64,000 nucleotides of DNA, from contig OY740765.1 of assembly GCA_963513935.1 (NCBI GenBank), forward strand, positions 69,598,253 to 69,662,252, in the 5' to 3' direction. This stretch comes from Aphrophora alni (taxonomy: Eukaryota; Arthropoda; Insecta; Hemiptera; Aphrophoridae). Shown here one piece after another: positions 15,683 to 27,990 of this stretch. Positions within the stretch are counted from its first letter, which is position 1. Every line of letters begins with the position of its first letter. The notes under the pieces are model-generated. The model saw nothing but the letters and a program-made list of their open reading frames with translations. It was not told the origin of the DNA and did no database searches. Position numbers and translations under genes: made by a program.

Positions 15683-16644
15683 CGAGTTTTTAAATGTCAG
15701 ATGTTCATTTTCGGTTCCCCCAATTATTCCTGAACTGTACTTGCCGATAGCCACACTGGTTTGAATAATTTTCACATTCCACCAAAAATTAAACAAAATC
15801 GCTTGATTGTGAGAAATTAAGGGTTTTTTTTAACAGTTCCTTACTAATAAGTTACATTTTTTTGGGAGATGAAAATAAATAAAATTTATTTAGGTCTTTA
15901 GAGGCTACTTTAGTAAAATTTTACCAAAATCTTTGGCCAATTATGAGGAAATCGTAATTTTTTGTTATGATAAAAAAAAAAATCAAAACCTAACGATATT
16001 TGGGTGAACTATGCTCTTACACTTGTTTTTGATTACCCTCTTACACTATCAATAGCTTTTCCCTCTTTTGGCTCTAGGTTATTTCACAGACGATAGATTG
16101 ACAAGACTGATAGTTCCAAAAACCATTTCTTTGCGTTCAAGGGATATTAAAACGAAAGCATCAATTTTTTGACATATTTTTTCTATACTACGTATATGTG
16201 ACAAAGTAAAAGTAAAAACATCACATTGACAACAACAATAAAAAAAAATAATAACTGTAATTGGAGTAATAATACAAAACAACTTATAAATTTTCAACCT
16301 TCTCCATTGTTAAACTTTCTAAGACTAGGGCTTTTACTTAGTTTGTGCTTTGACTTCTCTAAGAGGGATATTGTAATAACGCGTAAGATTTCATCAACAT
16401 AAGTTTATTTAAAGTGTCACCTTGAAGAGAAAAAAAATTAACTTTATGAAACTACATATGTCTTTCCAGAAGGCATCTAACACTGAAATAAATAGACAGT
16501 TATCGTTTATATTAGTGAGAACAATACAAAATAAATTAATAGTGAAAAGGAAAAAACGAGGTTGACTAGGAGGATATTTTTTATGTCCTAAGACATAAGG
16601 AAGAGATCACTAGAGAAGGGTGTGAACTTAAACAAAAGTTTTTT
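15683..16644. other. AT-rich spacer, nothing recognised
   Basis: No gene, element end or tandem repeat could be supported. Confidence 0.4.
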
Positions 16645-16695
16645 CTTTTCTTGTTGTGTAAAAGCAAAAAAACTCTCTGTCATCATCCCCCTATG

Positions 16696-16752
<57 letters not shown>

Positions 16753-16925
16753 AGGACCCCTCCTTCGAATACTCTAATATCTTCTGGGTCGGAAGAGAAC
16801 AAGAGTTGGTCAGGAGAGATCTGATAGGGAAGATGAAAGAGATTGATCTAACCCAACTCTATGTGAAAAAAAAAGTGTAGATCCAGCTAAATATCTCGGA
16901 ATTGCAAACCAAGTAATATAGGTTT
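16645..16925 (+). repeat. S1 dispersed repeat with an internal (TA)n
   Basis: Contains CTGTCATCATCCCC, then (TA)25 at 16699-16749 where other copies have the AAGAAGAAAAG block, then TCGAATACTCTAATAT, GGGTCGGAAGAGAACAAGAG, GATCTGATAGGGAAGATG and GTGTAGATCCAGCTA. A microsatellite has replaced the A-rich part. Confidence 0.75.
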
Positions 16926-16983
16926 CGGCTTCTTTAACATTAACTCAATATACCCCCAAGAACTCACTATAGTTAATATGGGA

Positions 16984-17158
16984 GTAGCAATCCTGAGAGA
17001 CCCCAACTGGATGTACGCCTTTTTCATGTACTTTTTGGTTAGATACTTTCCTATTAGGTGACCAACTATTGTTTCCTTCCGACCCTGAATTTATTGGAGT
17101 ATCCGAGGGCTATTGAGTCTTTATATTATGTCTTTTTTCTTCCTTATTATATGAATAG
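16984..17158 (-). repeat. S1 dispersed repeat, opposite orientation
   Basis: Reads TTTTTCATGTA, TTCCGACCCTGAA, GAGTATCCGAGGGCTA, then a T-rich stretch, so it is the reverse complement of the neighbouring copy at 16645-16925. The two form a diverged head-to-head pair about 60 bp apart. Confidence 0.65.
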
Positions 17159-17212
17159 GTATGACTTCAAATGAATTAAAAGCACAGCAGGATACATTCT
17201 TAAATTAAGTGC

Positions 17213-17558
17213 GTTACCTTTAAAGTAAATAGTCAAACTAAGAATTTAGAAATGAAAAATTAATCTCAGAGACTGATTTAGAGTCCCTCAGATATTCTCT
17301 AGAACTAGTATGGAAGAGCAGTTACCAGAATAAGATACGGATTTAGTGTTTTATTAAAAGGCAAATACACCTCATCATCGCTTTACAAACCGAGAGGTTT
17401 ATTTGCCTTTTATAAAACACTAAATCCATATCTTATTCTGGTAACTGCTCTTCCATACTAGTTCTAGAGAATATCTGAGGGACTCTAAATCAGTCTCAGA
17501 GATTAATTTTTCATTTCTAAATTCTTAGTTTGACTATTTACTATACTTTAAAGGTAAC
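17213..17558. repeat. Large near-perfect palindrome (arms about 155 bp)
   Basis: The left arm 17213-17367 and right arm 17400-17558 are near-identical inverted copies around a 32-nt loop. I see only a 5-nt indel near the outer end and a 1-nt indel near the inner end, plus scattered substitutions. It begins GTTACCTTTAAAG and ends CTTTAAAGGTAAC. There is no open frame of interest. It could extrude a cruciform or give a long hairpin RNA. Confidence 0.85.
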
Positions 17559-17744
17559 ACAAACTAGTAAAATCATAAAAATGAAGGACACGTATTCCTA
17601 TAGGCTAGACAAAACTAGTAGGAAGCACGATTAACAGCTCACGACGCAACACACGTCCAACCTGTTTGACATGTCTGATCAATGGTTTTGATTTTTATAC
17701 TTATTTTGATGAAACACAACAATTTTTTTTTTGATCTGACTGAG

Positions 17745-18245
17745 TTCTCGGTCAATGGTTTTGTTTTGTATGTAATGCAGTATACTACCTCAGCTTGTTT
17801 GCCGACTACGATCTCAGTCGATGGTTTTGTTTTGTATGTAATGCAGTATACTACCTCAGCTTGTTTGCCGACTACGATCTCAGTCGATGGTTTTGTTTTG
17901 TATGTAATGCAGTTACCACCTCAGCTTGTTTGCCGACTACGATCTCAGTCGATGGTTTTGTTTTGTATGTAATGCAGTTACCACCTCAGCTTGTTTGCCG
18001 ACTACGATCTCAGTCGATGGTTTTGTTTTGTATGTAATGCAGTTACCACCTCAGCTTGTTTGCCGACTACGATCTCAGTCGATGGTTTTGTTTTGTATGT
18101 AATGCAGTTACCACCTCAGCTTGTTTGCCGACTACGATCTCAGTCGATGGTTTTGTTTTGTATGTAATGCAGTTACCACCTCAGCTTATTTGCTGACTAC
18201 GATCTCAGTCGATGGTTTTGTTTTGTATGTAATGCAGTATACCAC
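17745..18245 (+). repeat. 65-bp minisatellite, about eight units
   Basis: Units repeat every 65-66 bp (the CAG after TGTAATG falls at 17778, 17844, 17910, 17975, 18040, 18105, 18170 and 18235). Each contains CAGCTTGTTTGCCGACTACG and GATGGTTTTGTTTTG. The outer units carry TATAC(T/C)ACC where inner ones have TTACCACC. Inner units are almost identical, as expected from recent amplification. Open frames run through because the unit lacks stops in some frames. Confidence 0.9.
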
Positions 18246-18522
18246 GCTCAAATTTCGAAGTAGTAACTACAGAGTTTGTTTAAAATTAATAAATCAAATT
18301 GGTAAACTTTAACATAGCCAGAATATATGATGATAGAGCCTTGTGAAGCTAAGGTGAGTTGTGACGATATTTATTTTTACAAAAAATTTAAGTGAATTTT
18401 GTGCGCAGCAATAGCCTACATATTTGTGCTTGAGTAATCATATTGAGACACCCGACTCAAAATGGTGTAATCAGTAACTTCGATAACGTTTTAAATAATC
18501 GCCTTTACTTGTGTGGAGATTT

Positions 18523-18990
18523 GCTTCATAAACTGTATCCTTCAAGAAGCCCCATAAATAAAAATCACAATTATTCAAATCCAGTGAACGTGCAGGTCAC
18601 TGATCTTTGCTGACGATTTGTTCTTCTGTAAAAGTCTCGTAAACTCAAGTCAGTGTAGCACTAGAGTGATATGTCGTGCCATCGTATTGAAAGAAGCAGA
18701 ACTTGCGAATACCATGAGTTAACTGAGAGTAAAATTCTGACGTATCCTTTAATATATATACAGTCGTGTCCATTTGTTTTACAAGTGTGAGGATTTGTTT
18801 CAAGAGGCCTCACAGATAAAAATCACATGTATTTACAGATCTTTACTGACGATTTGTTCTTCTGTAAAATCCTCGTAAACTCAAGCCAGTGTAGCACTAA
18901 ACGTGATATGTCGCGCCATCTTGTTGAAAGAGGCAGAACTTGCTAATACCATCAGTCAAATTGGCGTAGAATTCATCCAATTATAAGAGT
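18523..18990 (-). pseudogene. Two tandem fragments of a Tc1/mariner-like DDE transposase
   Basis: On the minus strand 18750-18523 reads, with frame changes, 'FCFFQYDGTTYHSSATLT', a stop, 'VYETFTEEQIVSKDQ' and 'ARSLDLNNCDFYLWGFLKD'. This matches the catalytic part of insect DDE transposases (QQDGA...H, then PRSPDLTP.DFFLWG). A second diverged copy lies at 18990-18786 with the same order but more decay. The pair is a direct duplication with a period of about 235-260 bp. Nothing complete survives, and the rest of the gene was not found nearby. Confidence 0.6.
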
Positions 18991-19149
18991 TTTCTGCTGA
19001 CCAATACCTGGTGTTTTGAAAAATGGTATTTTTTTACAAAAATGGAACTTAAAATATAACATTGGGTCTAACTTGCTATCAGAGCCTTTTATTGAGAAAC
19101 CAATTGCAGTAATTAAAATATTTCAGTACCCTTATAGTAAATACGTGCA

Positions 19150-19348
19150 TGGCAATCCCAAGGGACTACACATTTTTCATGTAGACTTGAGTTGGATCAC
19201 TGTCTTTCATCTTTGACCAACCCTCGTTCTTTTCCGACCCTAATGCTATTAGAGTATTCGAGGGCTAATGGTCTCTATTTTATGTTCCTTTCTTCTTTTT
19301 TTATGAGGTGATGATGACCGAAAAGTTTCACCTGCAAACAACAGGTAT
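19150..19348 (-). repeat. S1 dispersed repeat
   Basis: Reads GGCAATCCCAAGGG, TTTTTCATGTAGACTTGAGT, TTCCGACCCTAATGC, GAGTATTCGAGGGCTA, TGATGATGACCGAAAAG. Nearly the full family is present in reverse orientation. Confidence 0.75.
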
Positions 19349-19952
19349 ATAAAAAGTTTCTGTATGTTGCACAGATATTACATATGTTTTAAAATTTAAA
19401 CAATATAGTATCTTGCGGCACCAAGTGTATTTTAGACCACTTTGCTGTGACACTTTCGTTACAGAGTATTTTCGACTTGATGAAATCCTGTATTGAATAT
19501 AGCCTTTGAGTCCTAGCAAAAATTGGCTTATTCCTTTTTCATTTGTCATATACATAGATCCTGAAGTACGCCATTTTTTAACTAAAACTTGAATGCTGCT
19601 CATTGCTGGAATGCTTACCCATACATTCCAAATCTCATAGAAAGAAACTACAATTAAAAAAAAAACATACTTTTTTTGGTTTTAACGATATCTAAATGGC
19701 TATCTTCCTAGCGATGCACAGAAGAGAGGTTACTCCATTATTACGACTATTGTAATAATTTCTAGCAAAAAGTAAGACCCTTTTTCATAACACAACTACC
19801 GCACTAAACTCACTGTAGCGTACTGTAGCATTAACAATGTTTAACTAACAGTAATAGAAAGAAATAGCAGGCCTATCAGAAAAAACCGATATAGTCGCGA
19901 AGAAACTCATTGATCAATGTTCATCAACATTTTCATTTTTTTTATTATTATT

Positions 19953-20205
19953 TTTTCCTCTTTAAAGGAACCTCTCGGTCATCATCGTCTTATAAAAAAG
20001 GGAAGAAAAGAACTTGAAATATAGACCACTAGCCCTTGAATACTCTAATACCGTAAGTTGCGGAAGAGAACATGGGTTTTTCAAGAGAGACCAGATAAGA
20101 AAGATGAACTAGAGAGATCTACATGAAAAAGGTAGGATGAAAAAGGATGACTACGTGAAAAAAGATGTAGATCTAGCTAGAGAAATCTCTAGAAAATCAC
20201 AGGTC
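19953..20205 (+). repeat. S1 dispersed repeat
   Basis: Starts TTTTTCCTCTTTAAAGGAAC, has CTCGGTCATCATCGTC, CCTTGAATACTCTAATACCG and GAGACCAGATAAGAAAGATG, and ends near TAGATCTAGCTAG. Forward orientation, moderately diverged. Confidence 0.75.
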
Positions 20206-21827
20206 AGACAACTACCGACCATCATTAGTTCTGTTGTCCCCAATTAGATGGGCAGCGTGACGAAACGCTAAGCTAATCTCAACTTTTACAAAAACAACTG
20301 TACAACTGCAATAGTTACGTACGCCTACATTAGTAATAATGCAACAATCCTCAGTGTGTCATGGCCACATGCAATACATCATTGCCAGCTTAAGTGAGAA
20401 TCAATCTATATAGTATGTGGTAACCTTCAGAATTCGCTAATTGTAATAATATTTAAAACTAATGGTTTTGTGTACAGTGGATCTCGCTTCTTGTATGTGT
20501 TAATATATTAAGTAAATCATCCTTGTAAACTTAAAGTGACCATGTGATGTACAGCGAAAACAAAAGGTAAATAATACCACAGCTACTGTATGTAGCCTAC
20601 TCTTGAACATAACATCACTCAGAAATTTAAAAAAAAGTTAAATACCGTATGTATTGCTTCTTGAACTTCGATTGTGATATACAACATTCATTGAGATCAT
20701 AATGATCATATACAACGTTGTACATAAACCCTGGAGTGCTGACTGCCTCCGAGATCTGAAAAACGGACATATACTACCAACCACTAAATCTTTCGACTGG
20801 TGGCCCAATTCGCTGGTAGCGCAAACGATCCGATTGAAATGTGAATATCCCACAAGTTTAATAGTTTTTGGAGGGGGTGAAAATAGTTTTAGAAATAAAA
20901 TTGATTATTTTGTAGACTACTATTTGATTTGATGGTGCGAACGGCACTAAAATTGTTGCGGAGTAGGTATCCCACAAGTTAAATAGATGACAAAAAAAGA
21001 TTTTGGAGGGGGTGAAAGTATAGTCTCGTCTAAAATATCTGAACATTTTATTAATTCTCCGATTTTGACAAAACGCATAAAATGTGTGTATTTTGGAGCA
21101 CTGGCAAGATTGGTTGATAGAATCTTGCTTTAACAATCCTTTTCGTAATTATGGGAAGAATGTAAGTGATTTGATTAAGAGTAAGAGATAAAACTTTGTA
21201 ACTTAGTTTTGAGATCATTAGGAAATTAAAACCTACTTTATTAGAGATGAAAGAAAGACATGTTGAGTGGTAAAGACTTGACATGTAAACATTGGAAGTC
21301 AACCAGGTAATATAGATTTATCTTAATTGAGGAATTCAATTATTCTCTATTTATGGTTTTTTTACAAAAGACTGCAACTCCTTGGACAGTCGCGTGACCA
21401 TGAGAAAAGTGTGTTCTACTTAATCAAGGCAATTCAATTTCTTTCTTTTAAAGAATTATTGGTTGTTTTTTTGTGCAAGTGAGATGTTTGTCTTTGTTTT
21501 AATAGCACTATTTAACGGAATACGGAATGGTGACAATAAAGCTCGTCAAGGTTGTCAACATTGAGGATCAAGGCCGGAGTCGGAACAGGGAAATGGTATA
21601 AGCTAGCTCGAACGGCTTAGGACAAATATTAGGATTGTCTGCAGAATGTTTATATATAACTTGTAAATTTCCTTAAATTTGAAATTATATTTGATTTACA
21701 GGAGACCGAATTACTTTGCAAAATATATCAGATAGTACCGGAGTTTATAAACATAAGTTTAGAGTGGTCAAGTGGTATCTCAATAAAGTTCTCAGCAAGT
21801 CCAATTGTTTCTACTTTAGGGTCACTT
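20206..21827. other. AT-rich spacer with a short direct repeat
   Basis: No gene is supported. A block of the type TCCCACAAGTT(T)AATAG ... TTTTGGAGGGGGTGAAA occurs twice (about 20848-20885 and 20970-21020), probably a fragment of a decayed element. Confidence 0.35.
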
Positions 21828-21985
21828 TTATTTTCTCCTTGTTGTTTAAAGGCTAAAACTTCTCGGTCATCATCGCCTTAAAACAAAGAAGAAAAGTGCA
21901 TAAAATATCCCCTCGAATACTCTAATAGCGTCAGGGTCGGAAAAGAACAAGAGTTGGTTAAGATAGAAAAGAATCAGTTAACTGA
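21828..21985 (+). repeat. S1 dispersed repeat, 3' part missing
   Basis: Reads CTCCTTGTTGTTTAAAGGC, TCTCGGTCATCATCGCC, CTCGAATACTCTAATAGCG, AGGGTCGGAAAAGAACAAGA, GTTGGTTAAGATAGAAAAG and then diverges. Confidence 0.75.
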
Positions 21986-23575
21986 TAAGAATGGGAAGTA
22001 TGTTTACCATCAAATGAAAGGAACACAGGACTATCAACAATAAATATTTACGCCATTGAAACGTCGACTTTTTCAAAAGAAAGTGTTTGTCGTGGAATTT
22101 TGTGTTTTCTTTCATTTGATGATTGAATTTTCCCCAAGCGTTGCTCATTTTAAACGTACTATACTAAGATATGAAGAAAAAGCTTTTTCTCTCAAAACAT
22201 TTTATAACGAAACGTATAAAACTTTTTTTAAAAAATTCTAAACTCTTCTACTAATTCTCGTACTTTTCAGAGGTCACGTGAATTCCGCCTTTTGAGTTGG
22301 ATCAACTTCTTGATATGAGGTGTTTGCAATTTTATTTGGCAGAGGAATCGCTGTCATTTAAGTAGATTTAGTTTTGTGGCGAAAAATGTAAAAATATTGC
22401 GGCCTTAAACAAAAACCAGTGTCGAAATACAATTAACGTTCCTTAAATTGAAACACTGCTACAACTACCTCCTAACTGGACATAGACACTTCATGAGGAT
22501 ATAAACCGTCGGCTGTATGAATATGAGACAATAGAATCTAGGTGAAGGAGACTTTTTAAATCTCAACAACCTGGGACTGAGACAGATAGTAGCATTGGTA
22601 CTAAACAAGTCTTCTAAGTTTGTTAAACAGCGAAACCATAAAAAAACTTCGGTTGACGTGCAAGATACTAGTCTCTTTACAGAATCTAACCTATAACCGG
22701 CACTGCGTAAAGCCTACACGGCGTACATCCGACACCAGTAATGAGAGTGAAAACGTCGGTTATACGTAATTTTGGTTCTACGCCTCCATGTAATATGACG
22801 TAGTGGCGGGCGGATCAGGAATGATTCGTTCATAATAAATGTGTCATTAGGTGACCCGAAAGAAACGGATCCTATATTTTCAATAATTCGGGATTATCCT
22901 TTGATCCGAGAGAGTCAAATGAACGTACTGATCAAATGTTGCTTCGAATCAGGAGTCAGTCTTGAGCAGAGTCAAATAAACGAAGCCAACTTTGGGTTAG
23001 TTTTCGTTGGTCGTTCATTCGGATTATGGAAATGTAATAGACAATTGTTACGAATATTTACCTTTTTGCGAGTGGTAGTTTCAATCAATATATAAATTTG
23101 TTACAGTTTAGAACTGGAAATAATTTTATTTCTGAAAATAACGAAAGTAATGAAACAAACAATATGTAGAGTAAGTATTAAAGTTCATGAAAAAAAGAAG
23201 GGAAATACAGGCCAAAATATACATATATTTTTCGATTTTAAACAAGGAAAAAAATTACGTTATTCGTGTCCTGGTCATTAAACTGATCGTTTTGGTAACT
23301 GAACCATAAACACATTCTGCCCACCTCTAGTGTGAAGTGTCTAACATGGGAGTTCGTCCACTGAACATGCGCCTGGAAACTGATTGTACACATTCTTCTG
23401 TATCTTAAAAATGCATTACGTTTAAAACTTCATTCTGAAATTATGCACGTAAACATATTTTTTAAAATAAAAATACTAATATTTTTAATATAAGGTTGTT
23501 AAAATATTTTTCATTATTTTAAATATTAAATAAAGCTGAATTATGGATGAAGTTTTTATTAACATTGCTATTATC
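21986..23575. other. Spacer; slightly less AT-rich near 22640-23060
   Basis: An 84-codon frame (22841-23095, +) lacks an ATG start and resembles nothing I know. No splice sites or element ends could be tied to it. Confidence 0.3.
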
Positions 23576-23579
23576 ATCT

Positions 23580-23870
23580 TTAATTACAAGAAAATAAGGG
23601 ATTTAAGTTGTGTTACTATATGAGAAAATTATTTTAATTTTTACAGTCCCAACAGTAAAAAAGTTAGCTTTTAAAAAGAAGTGAAATATTATTTCTTTGC
23701 AAGAGAATTTATATGTGTAGAGAATAATGAGGGAGAAGTTTTAATAAATCAATTATAATACAGTAACATGTTGAGTGTTTGTTTTATTGGGAGATGGTCC
23801 ACTCCTCCTCCATTCAAATAATTACCTCTTGTTGACAATTTTTGAATAAATTTATGTGACGAACACAATT
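23580..23870 (+). repeat. Dispersed repeat R2, copy 1
   Basis: Shares a run of similar blocks with 47505-47830: AATAAGGGATTT, AAAATTATTTTA, GTGAAATATTATTT(C/G)TTTGCAAG, AATTATAATACA, CAAATAATTACCT(C/T)TTGTTGACA. There is no coding potential; the family is unknown. Confidence 0.55.
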
Positions 23871-25009
23871 TGGTTCCTTTCCTGTTCAACATCTGAAATT
23901 AAACATACTGCGGATACTGTTGCACCAAATCTAATTAAAGAAAAGTATTATCATTCTTATTACTTTCTCACAGTTACGTAGTATAAAACACAAACACGTC
24001 GACCGATTTTAATCAAATTTGGTATGTGAGCATATTTTGACCATATCTCAGGATATCTCAGGAAGTGTTTTCTTTTTTTTATCTCAAAATTTGGGGTTAC
24101 CTGTCGTAAGAAAAAACACAATGATTATAATAGTTACACCTGCTAGGATCTACATAATTAGCTTGTGTACAATTTTCTGACAATCCTAGCATTGTTTTAT
24201 TATTTATATTTGTCGCCACATTGTGGAGTTCTTCCATCTTCGAGACCTACTTTAGTACTGGATTAATCAGTTAACGACTCATCTATATATAGAGCTTTGC
24301 CATGTGCTGAAGATGTGTTTATGGTAGTAGCGAAACAACTTCATCCGATATTGTTTCAAAGCTGCGTCCATAGTTCATTTTCACTTTTCGATTCACGACT
24401 ACAGAACAGACAATTTTGGTATCCATTAGTTTAGGTTTGTGTTTGTTTGGTTTTGGGGGAAATTTGTGCTGTGTTTGTGCACCATTTATTATTGTTTGAT
24501 AAGGATTTATTGCTGTTAAATTACAAATTTCTGTGATAAAGACTTTATTATTCAAAGTTTGAATGTTTCATTTATATCAAGTTACATTTTTAAATGTTAT
24601 TTATTTTATTTTATTTTTTAATTGTTTTTTTGATCATTATACGACACAGTTTGAAGGACGAGTTAGGTTTTAGTAATAGCCTACAGTACAGATATCACAA
24701 TGTGCAATGAGCAACCTGTAACCTTCCATAAGCGGCCATTACTTTTACTCGTGAGTAGAATAGAATAAGAAAGACGTGTCAACCTTTAACATATCCGCTT
24801 TATATTTGAATGACTGTGTAACTACAGCACTAGTAGTTAGCCATGGCCTTGAAATTAGTTACACAATCCGGTGATGAAATGTGAAAGTGCCACCTGTAAA
24901 GAGTAAAGGGTATAATGGCCTATAATTGACCTACTGGCAATATATTATTGACAAATATTTAAAAAGTGATTTTACATCTATTACCCTAGAACTGCCATGT
25001 AGAATGGCG
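23871..25009. other. Spacer with a Penelope-tail-like motif near 24295-24340
   Basis: No gene. CTGAAGATG ... GTAGCGAAACAAC near 24310 resembles the stem-loop plus GAAAC word seen at the Penelope 3' regions; see findings. Confidence 0.3.
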
Positions 25010-25530
25010 ATTTTGTAAATTTTGCAGTATTTTTAAAGAATTCACCAAAAATAGTAATATTATCCAAAACCCAACAACAATACTATTTTTTAGAGAGAGG
25101 TGCACAGAATTCATCTATGTATTAAAAAAAAAGTTGGATGTAAAAAAGTTTGGAGTTAGTATGTCAAGAATCAAAAGATTTGTAGTAACCCAAACAAAAA
25201 CGCATAAGTTATACCATAGAACAATATTTGTCTCATTTTTTTAAAGATATACAAAGTTTTATAATGTAGTTGCGAATACAATTTTGTAAATAAATATCAA
25301 TTTAGAATATTTTCATTAGGAAAAAAAAATGAAAAAGTACAAAGTAAATAGCTATAAAGTTAGGCCTCTTTTGAAAAATTCATCAAATATAGTTATTTTA
25401 TCTATAACCCAATTTGTAGTATACTATTATTCAGAGAAAGTTGAATTGAATTCAACTATGTAATAAAAATAATATGTTAGATTGGAAAAATGATTTACTT
25501 AGTATGTCAGTAAAGAAAAAAGTGTCATAT
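25010..25530 (+). repeat. Two-unit diverged tandem duplication (period about 325 bp)
   Basis: Segments near 25035-25175 and 25365-25515 align by eye (ATTCA(C/T)CAAA.ATAGT, AACCCAA, ATACTATT..TTAGAGA, GAATTCA(T/A)CTATGTA(T/A)TAAAA, AGTATGTCA). Divergence is about 25-30% as judged visually. Confidence 0.5.
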
Positions 25531-27835
25531 TATGATCTCGTGTCATTTAGTAACACAAAACTTTGATTTGTACCCTAACCATTGTCGAAATGTTTTTTTA
25601 CTACTTGATCTAAGCAACGAGTCCAATTCAGAAAATACACAGAATCAAGAACAAATAATAATGAAAATTTTAGAAATAATAACGGTGCAGCTATGACAAC
25701 ATGCCGACGCCAAAATTATTGTTAAACATGTGTTGGATCTATTTTCTTTGGAACTCGTACAGGGAGTTTGTTACAAGTAATAATAATAATAATAATAATA
25801 TATTTAGTCTCCTTAAATTTGGTAAACAAATAGCAGCAATTCTGCAGTCAACATTTGAGTTATCACTCCCACGGAAAATTTTGAAAATTAAACTATGAAA
25901 CTTAAGTTTGTGAGCTATCTTGAGACTTAAAAACTACAACTTTGAATTTGTTTATGTGGATTTTCAACAACCGACTAAGTATGAAAAGTAAACTGGCAAT
26001 CAAATTAATATCACACAATAAAGGCCATTTTATTGAACGTTTTATTAAGTGGTTAAACTGAAAATATGTTGGTCAAGTTTGGGTATAGACCTAGTCGTTA
26101 ACTAAATTAACGAACATATAAGCTGGTTGAAGAAGTTTGAAATAAAAAAGATCTGGGTGAAAGACACAGTTTATTGAAAATAAAACAGGTCTACAAATTA
26201 AAAAGTACGGTAAAACTCAAGTTGTATATAAACTAATGCCTTATTTACATTTAGCTTCACATCTACGAATGGCGAAAGACACTTCGGTTTTTTATGTAAC
26301 CTTCATAAAGGAAAAGATTTAAAGTTTGCTAATGTACAAAGTAGTCTACATAAAGGAATAAAATCATTTATAAGTAACTTAGTGTTCCAAAACGTGCCTT
26401 GTGTCTTAACCATAAAAAATAGAAAATAGTTATTGGTGCCAGAACATTCTACAGTTCAAACTACATTTCCATAAAAGTTTTGCTTTAATCAAATTGTTAT
26501 CCAGTGGTATTTATAGAGTTAATGTTGAAAAGTTGAGGTAATTCCCAAATTATCTTTATCTCTCAGAGTTGAATTATAGTACAAAAAATAGGAAAACGTT
26601 TTGGAATTACTGAAGTAGCAAAATATAGAAAACAAATTTAGTTTTGAAACATCATTAAAACTATTTCAAATTCAAGTTAAAATATTTTTGAATTGTGGTA
26701 CAAATGCCTCATAAAGAGTCTGTAGATTTATTTTAATATCTTAAAATTTGGGGGGGCGTTCCCTCAGTTTCCCTCCCCCGTGGATCCGCGCCTGACTACA
26801 GGCATACACAGTGCAAATAAAAAGAACATATAACACAACACAAATAAACATACAAAGATCATATACACTATTTACAATTGAAGGTAGGCCTACTAAAATG
26901 TTGCAGAACAAGTTAAGTGTTAGTTCTTTAAGTTTTCCGGCAACCAGAGTAGAACACCCCTGTGGGTTGGGAATTGAAGCATTTAACACTCCTTATGGAA
27001 TATCCATGTTGACTGATACCTATATAATTTAGTTTACTTTTTAAAAAAAAAACACGGCGTTCAGGGTATGTATACAGGGAATACATAAGAGTTTTAATTT
27101 TGTTAATGAGTTTCCTCGAAGAGTAACGCCATATCTGAGGTGAGAGTACACGTCTTAAAAATACACGATTCTTATCGTAGCTGGACTGGAAAATAAGTGG
27201 AAACAGCAAGAAGTGCAAAACAAGATGAATTAAATTATTTTTTTTAAGGAAGGTAATATGCAATTTCCAGTTTATTTCAATTACAAAACCCAGAAATTTT
27301 GATGAGTCTTTACTTCTAAATGAAATTAAATTTTTTAACTGTTTACAACCAAATTAAATTGAGTTTTATTTCTATTCAATTCTATATCATTTGCTAAGAA
27401 GTAATTTTCTGCCATAATTAATGATAAAGTGGCAGATTCTTCTACTCGTATGTAAACAATATTTTTCCCTTAAAGTAAATATCATAAGTAAATAGGATAG
27501 TATTTGTATTGTAAGGCTTCATTTAAATTGACCAAAAACAGTAAAGGACCCGATATTGATCCCTAGGATAAATTAAGATTGTTAAGTATGTTTCTTCAAA
27601 AATAAACCAAATAAAACACAATCTTTTGCAGATTTTGGTAAAAGAACCAGCTAATTTGCAAGGAACCTTATTACTAAATTGTATAACCATTCTTACATGG
27701 TTTTGCCAACTACGTAATAAACACACATATATACATACAAACAAAATGACATATGGTCGGATTAAAACAGGACCTAGCTTTGCTCACTCAAATTATCGAC
27801 TCCCTAATTATGATCTGAAAACTGTTTTAGAAATA
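25531..27835. other. AT-rich spacer with one GC-rich terminus-like block
   Basis: No gene is supported. At 26750-26795 the plus strand has GGGGGGGCGTTCCC ... CCGTGGATCCGCGCCTG, which in reverse (CAGGCGCGGATCCACGG) looks like the terminus of a hAT-type element, but I found no partner end. A (TAA)n run sits at about 25775-25801. Confidence 0.35.
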
Positions 27836-27839
27836 TGAT

Positions 27840-27990
27840 AATGAAGGCCTTAATATTAGTTCTAATAAAACGGAATGTCTTTGTGTCGGAAATAATGCAA
27901 ATAACATCACGCTCGACAGCGGATTCGTTAAGTGTTGTGAGGAATATAAATATTGTACCTGAGGAGCATTATCAGACAAGATGAAAAGAT
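27840..27990 (+). pseudogene. LINE reverse transcriptase fragment
   Basis: The frame reads 'NEGLNISSNKTECLCVGNNA' followed by 'NITLDSGFVKCCEEYKY', a stop, then 'LSDKMKR'. This is the block after the catalytic motif of insect non-LTR reverse transcriptases (GL.IN..KTE.L.VG ... EEYKYLG). Only about 50 residues survive and the catalytic aspartates lie outside. The fragment abuts the 184-bp satellite that begins near 27975. The clade cannot be told. Confidence 0.55.

Noticed and set aside
17682..18312. Overlapping open frames with a repeated Cys-containing motif
   Set aside because: The 65-bp minisatellite lacks stops in several frames; the same unit reads open in two of them, so no frame is selected.
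22841..23095. 84-codon frame in a less AT-rich stretch
   Set aside because: No ATG, no recognisable domain, no splice signal in phase.
26741..26795. hAT terminus (CAGGCGCGGATCCACGG in reverse)
   Set aside because: The word looks right, but no second end, 8-bp duplication or transposase was found nearby.
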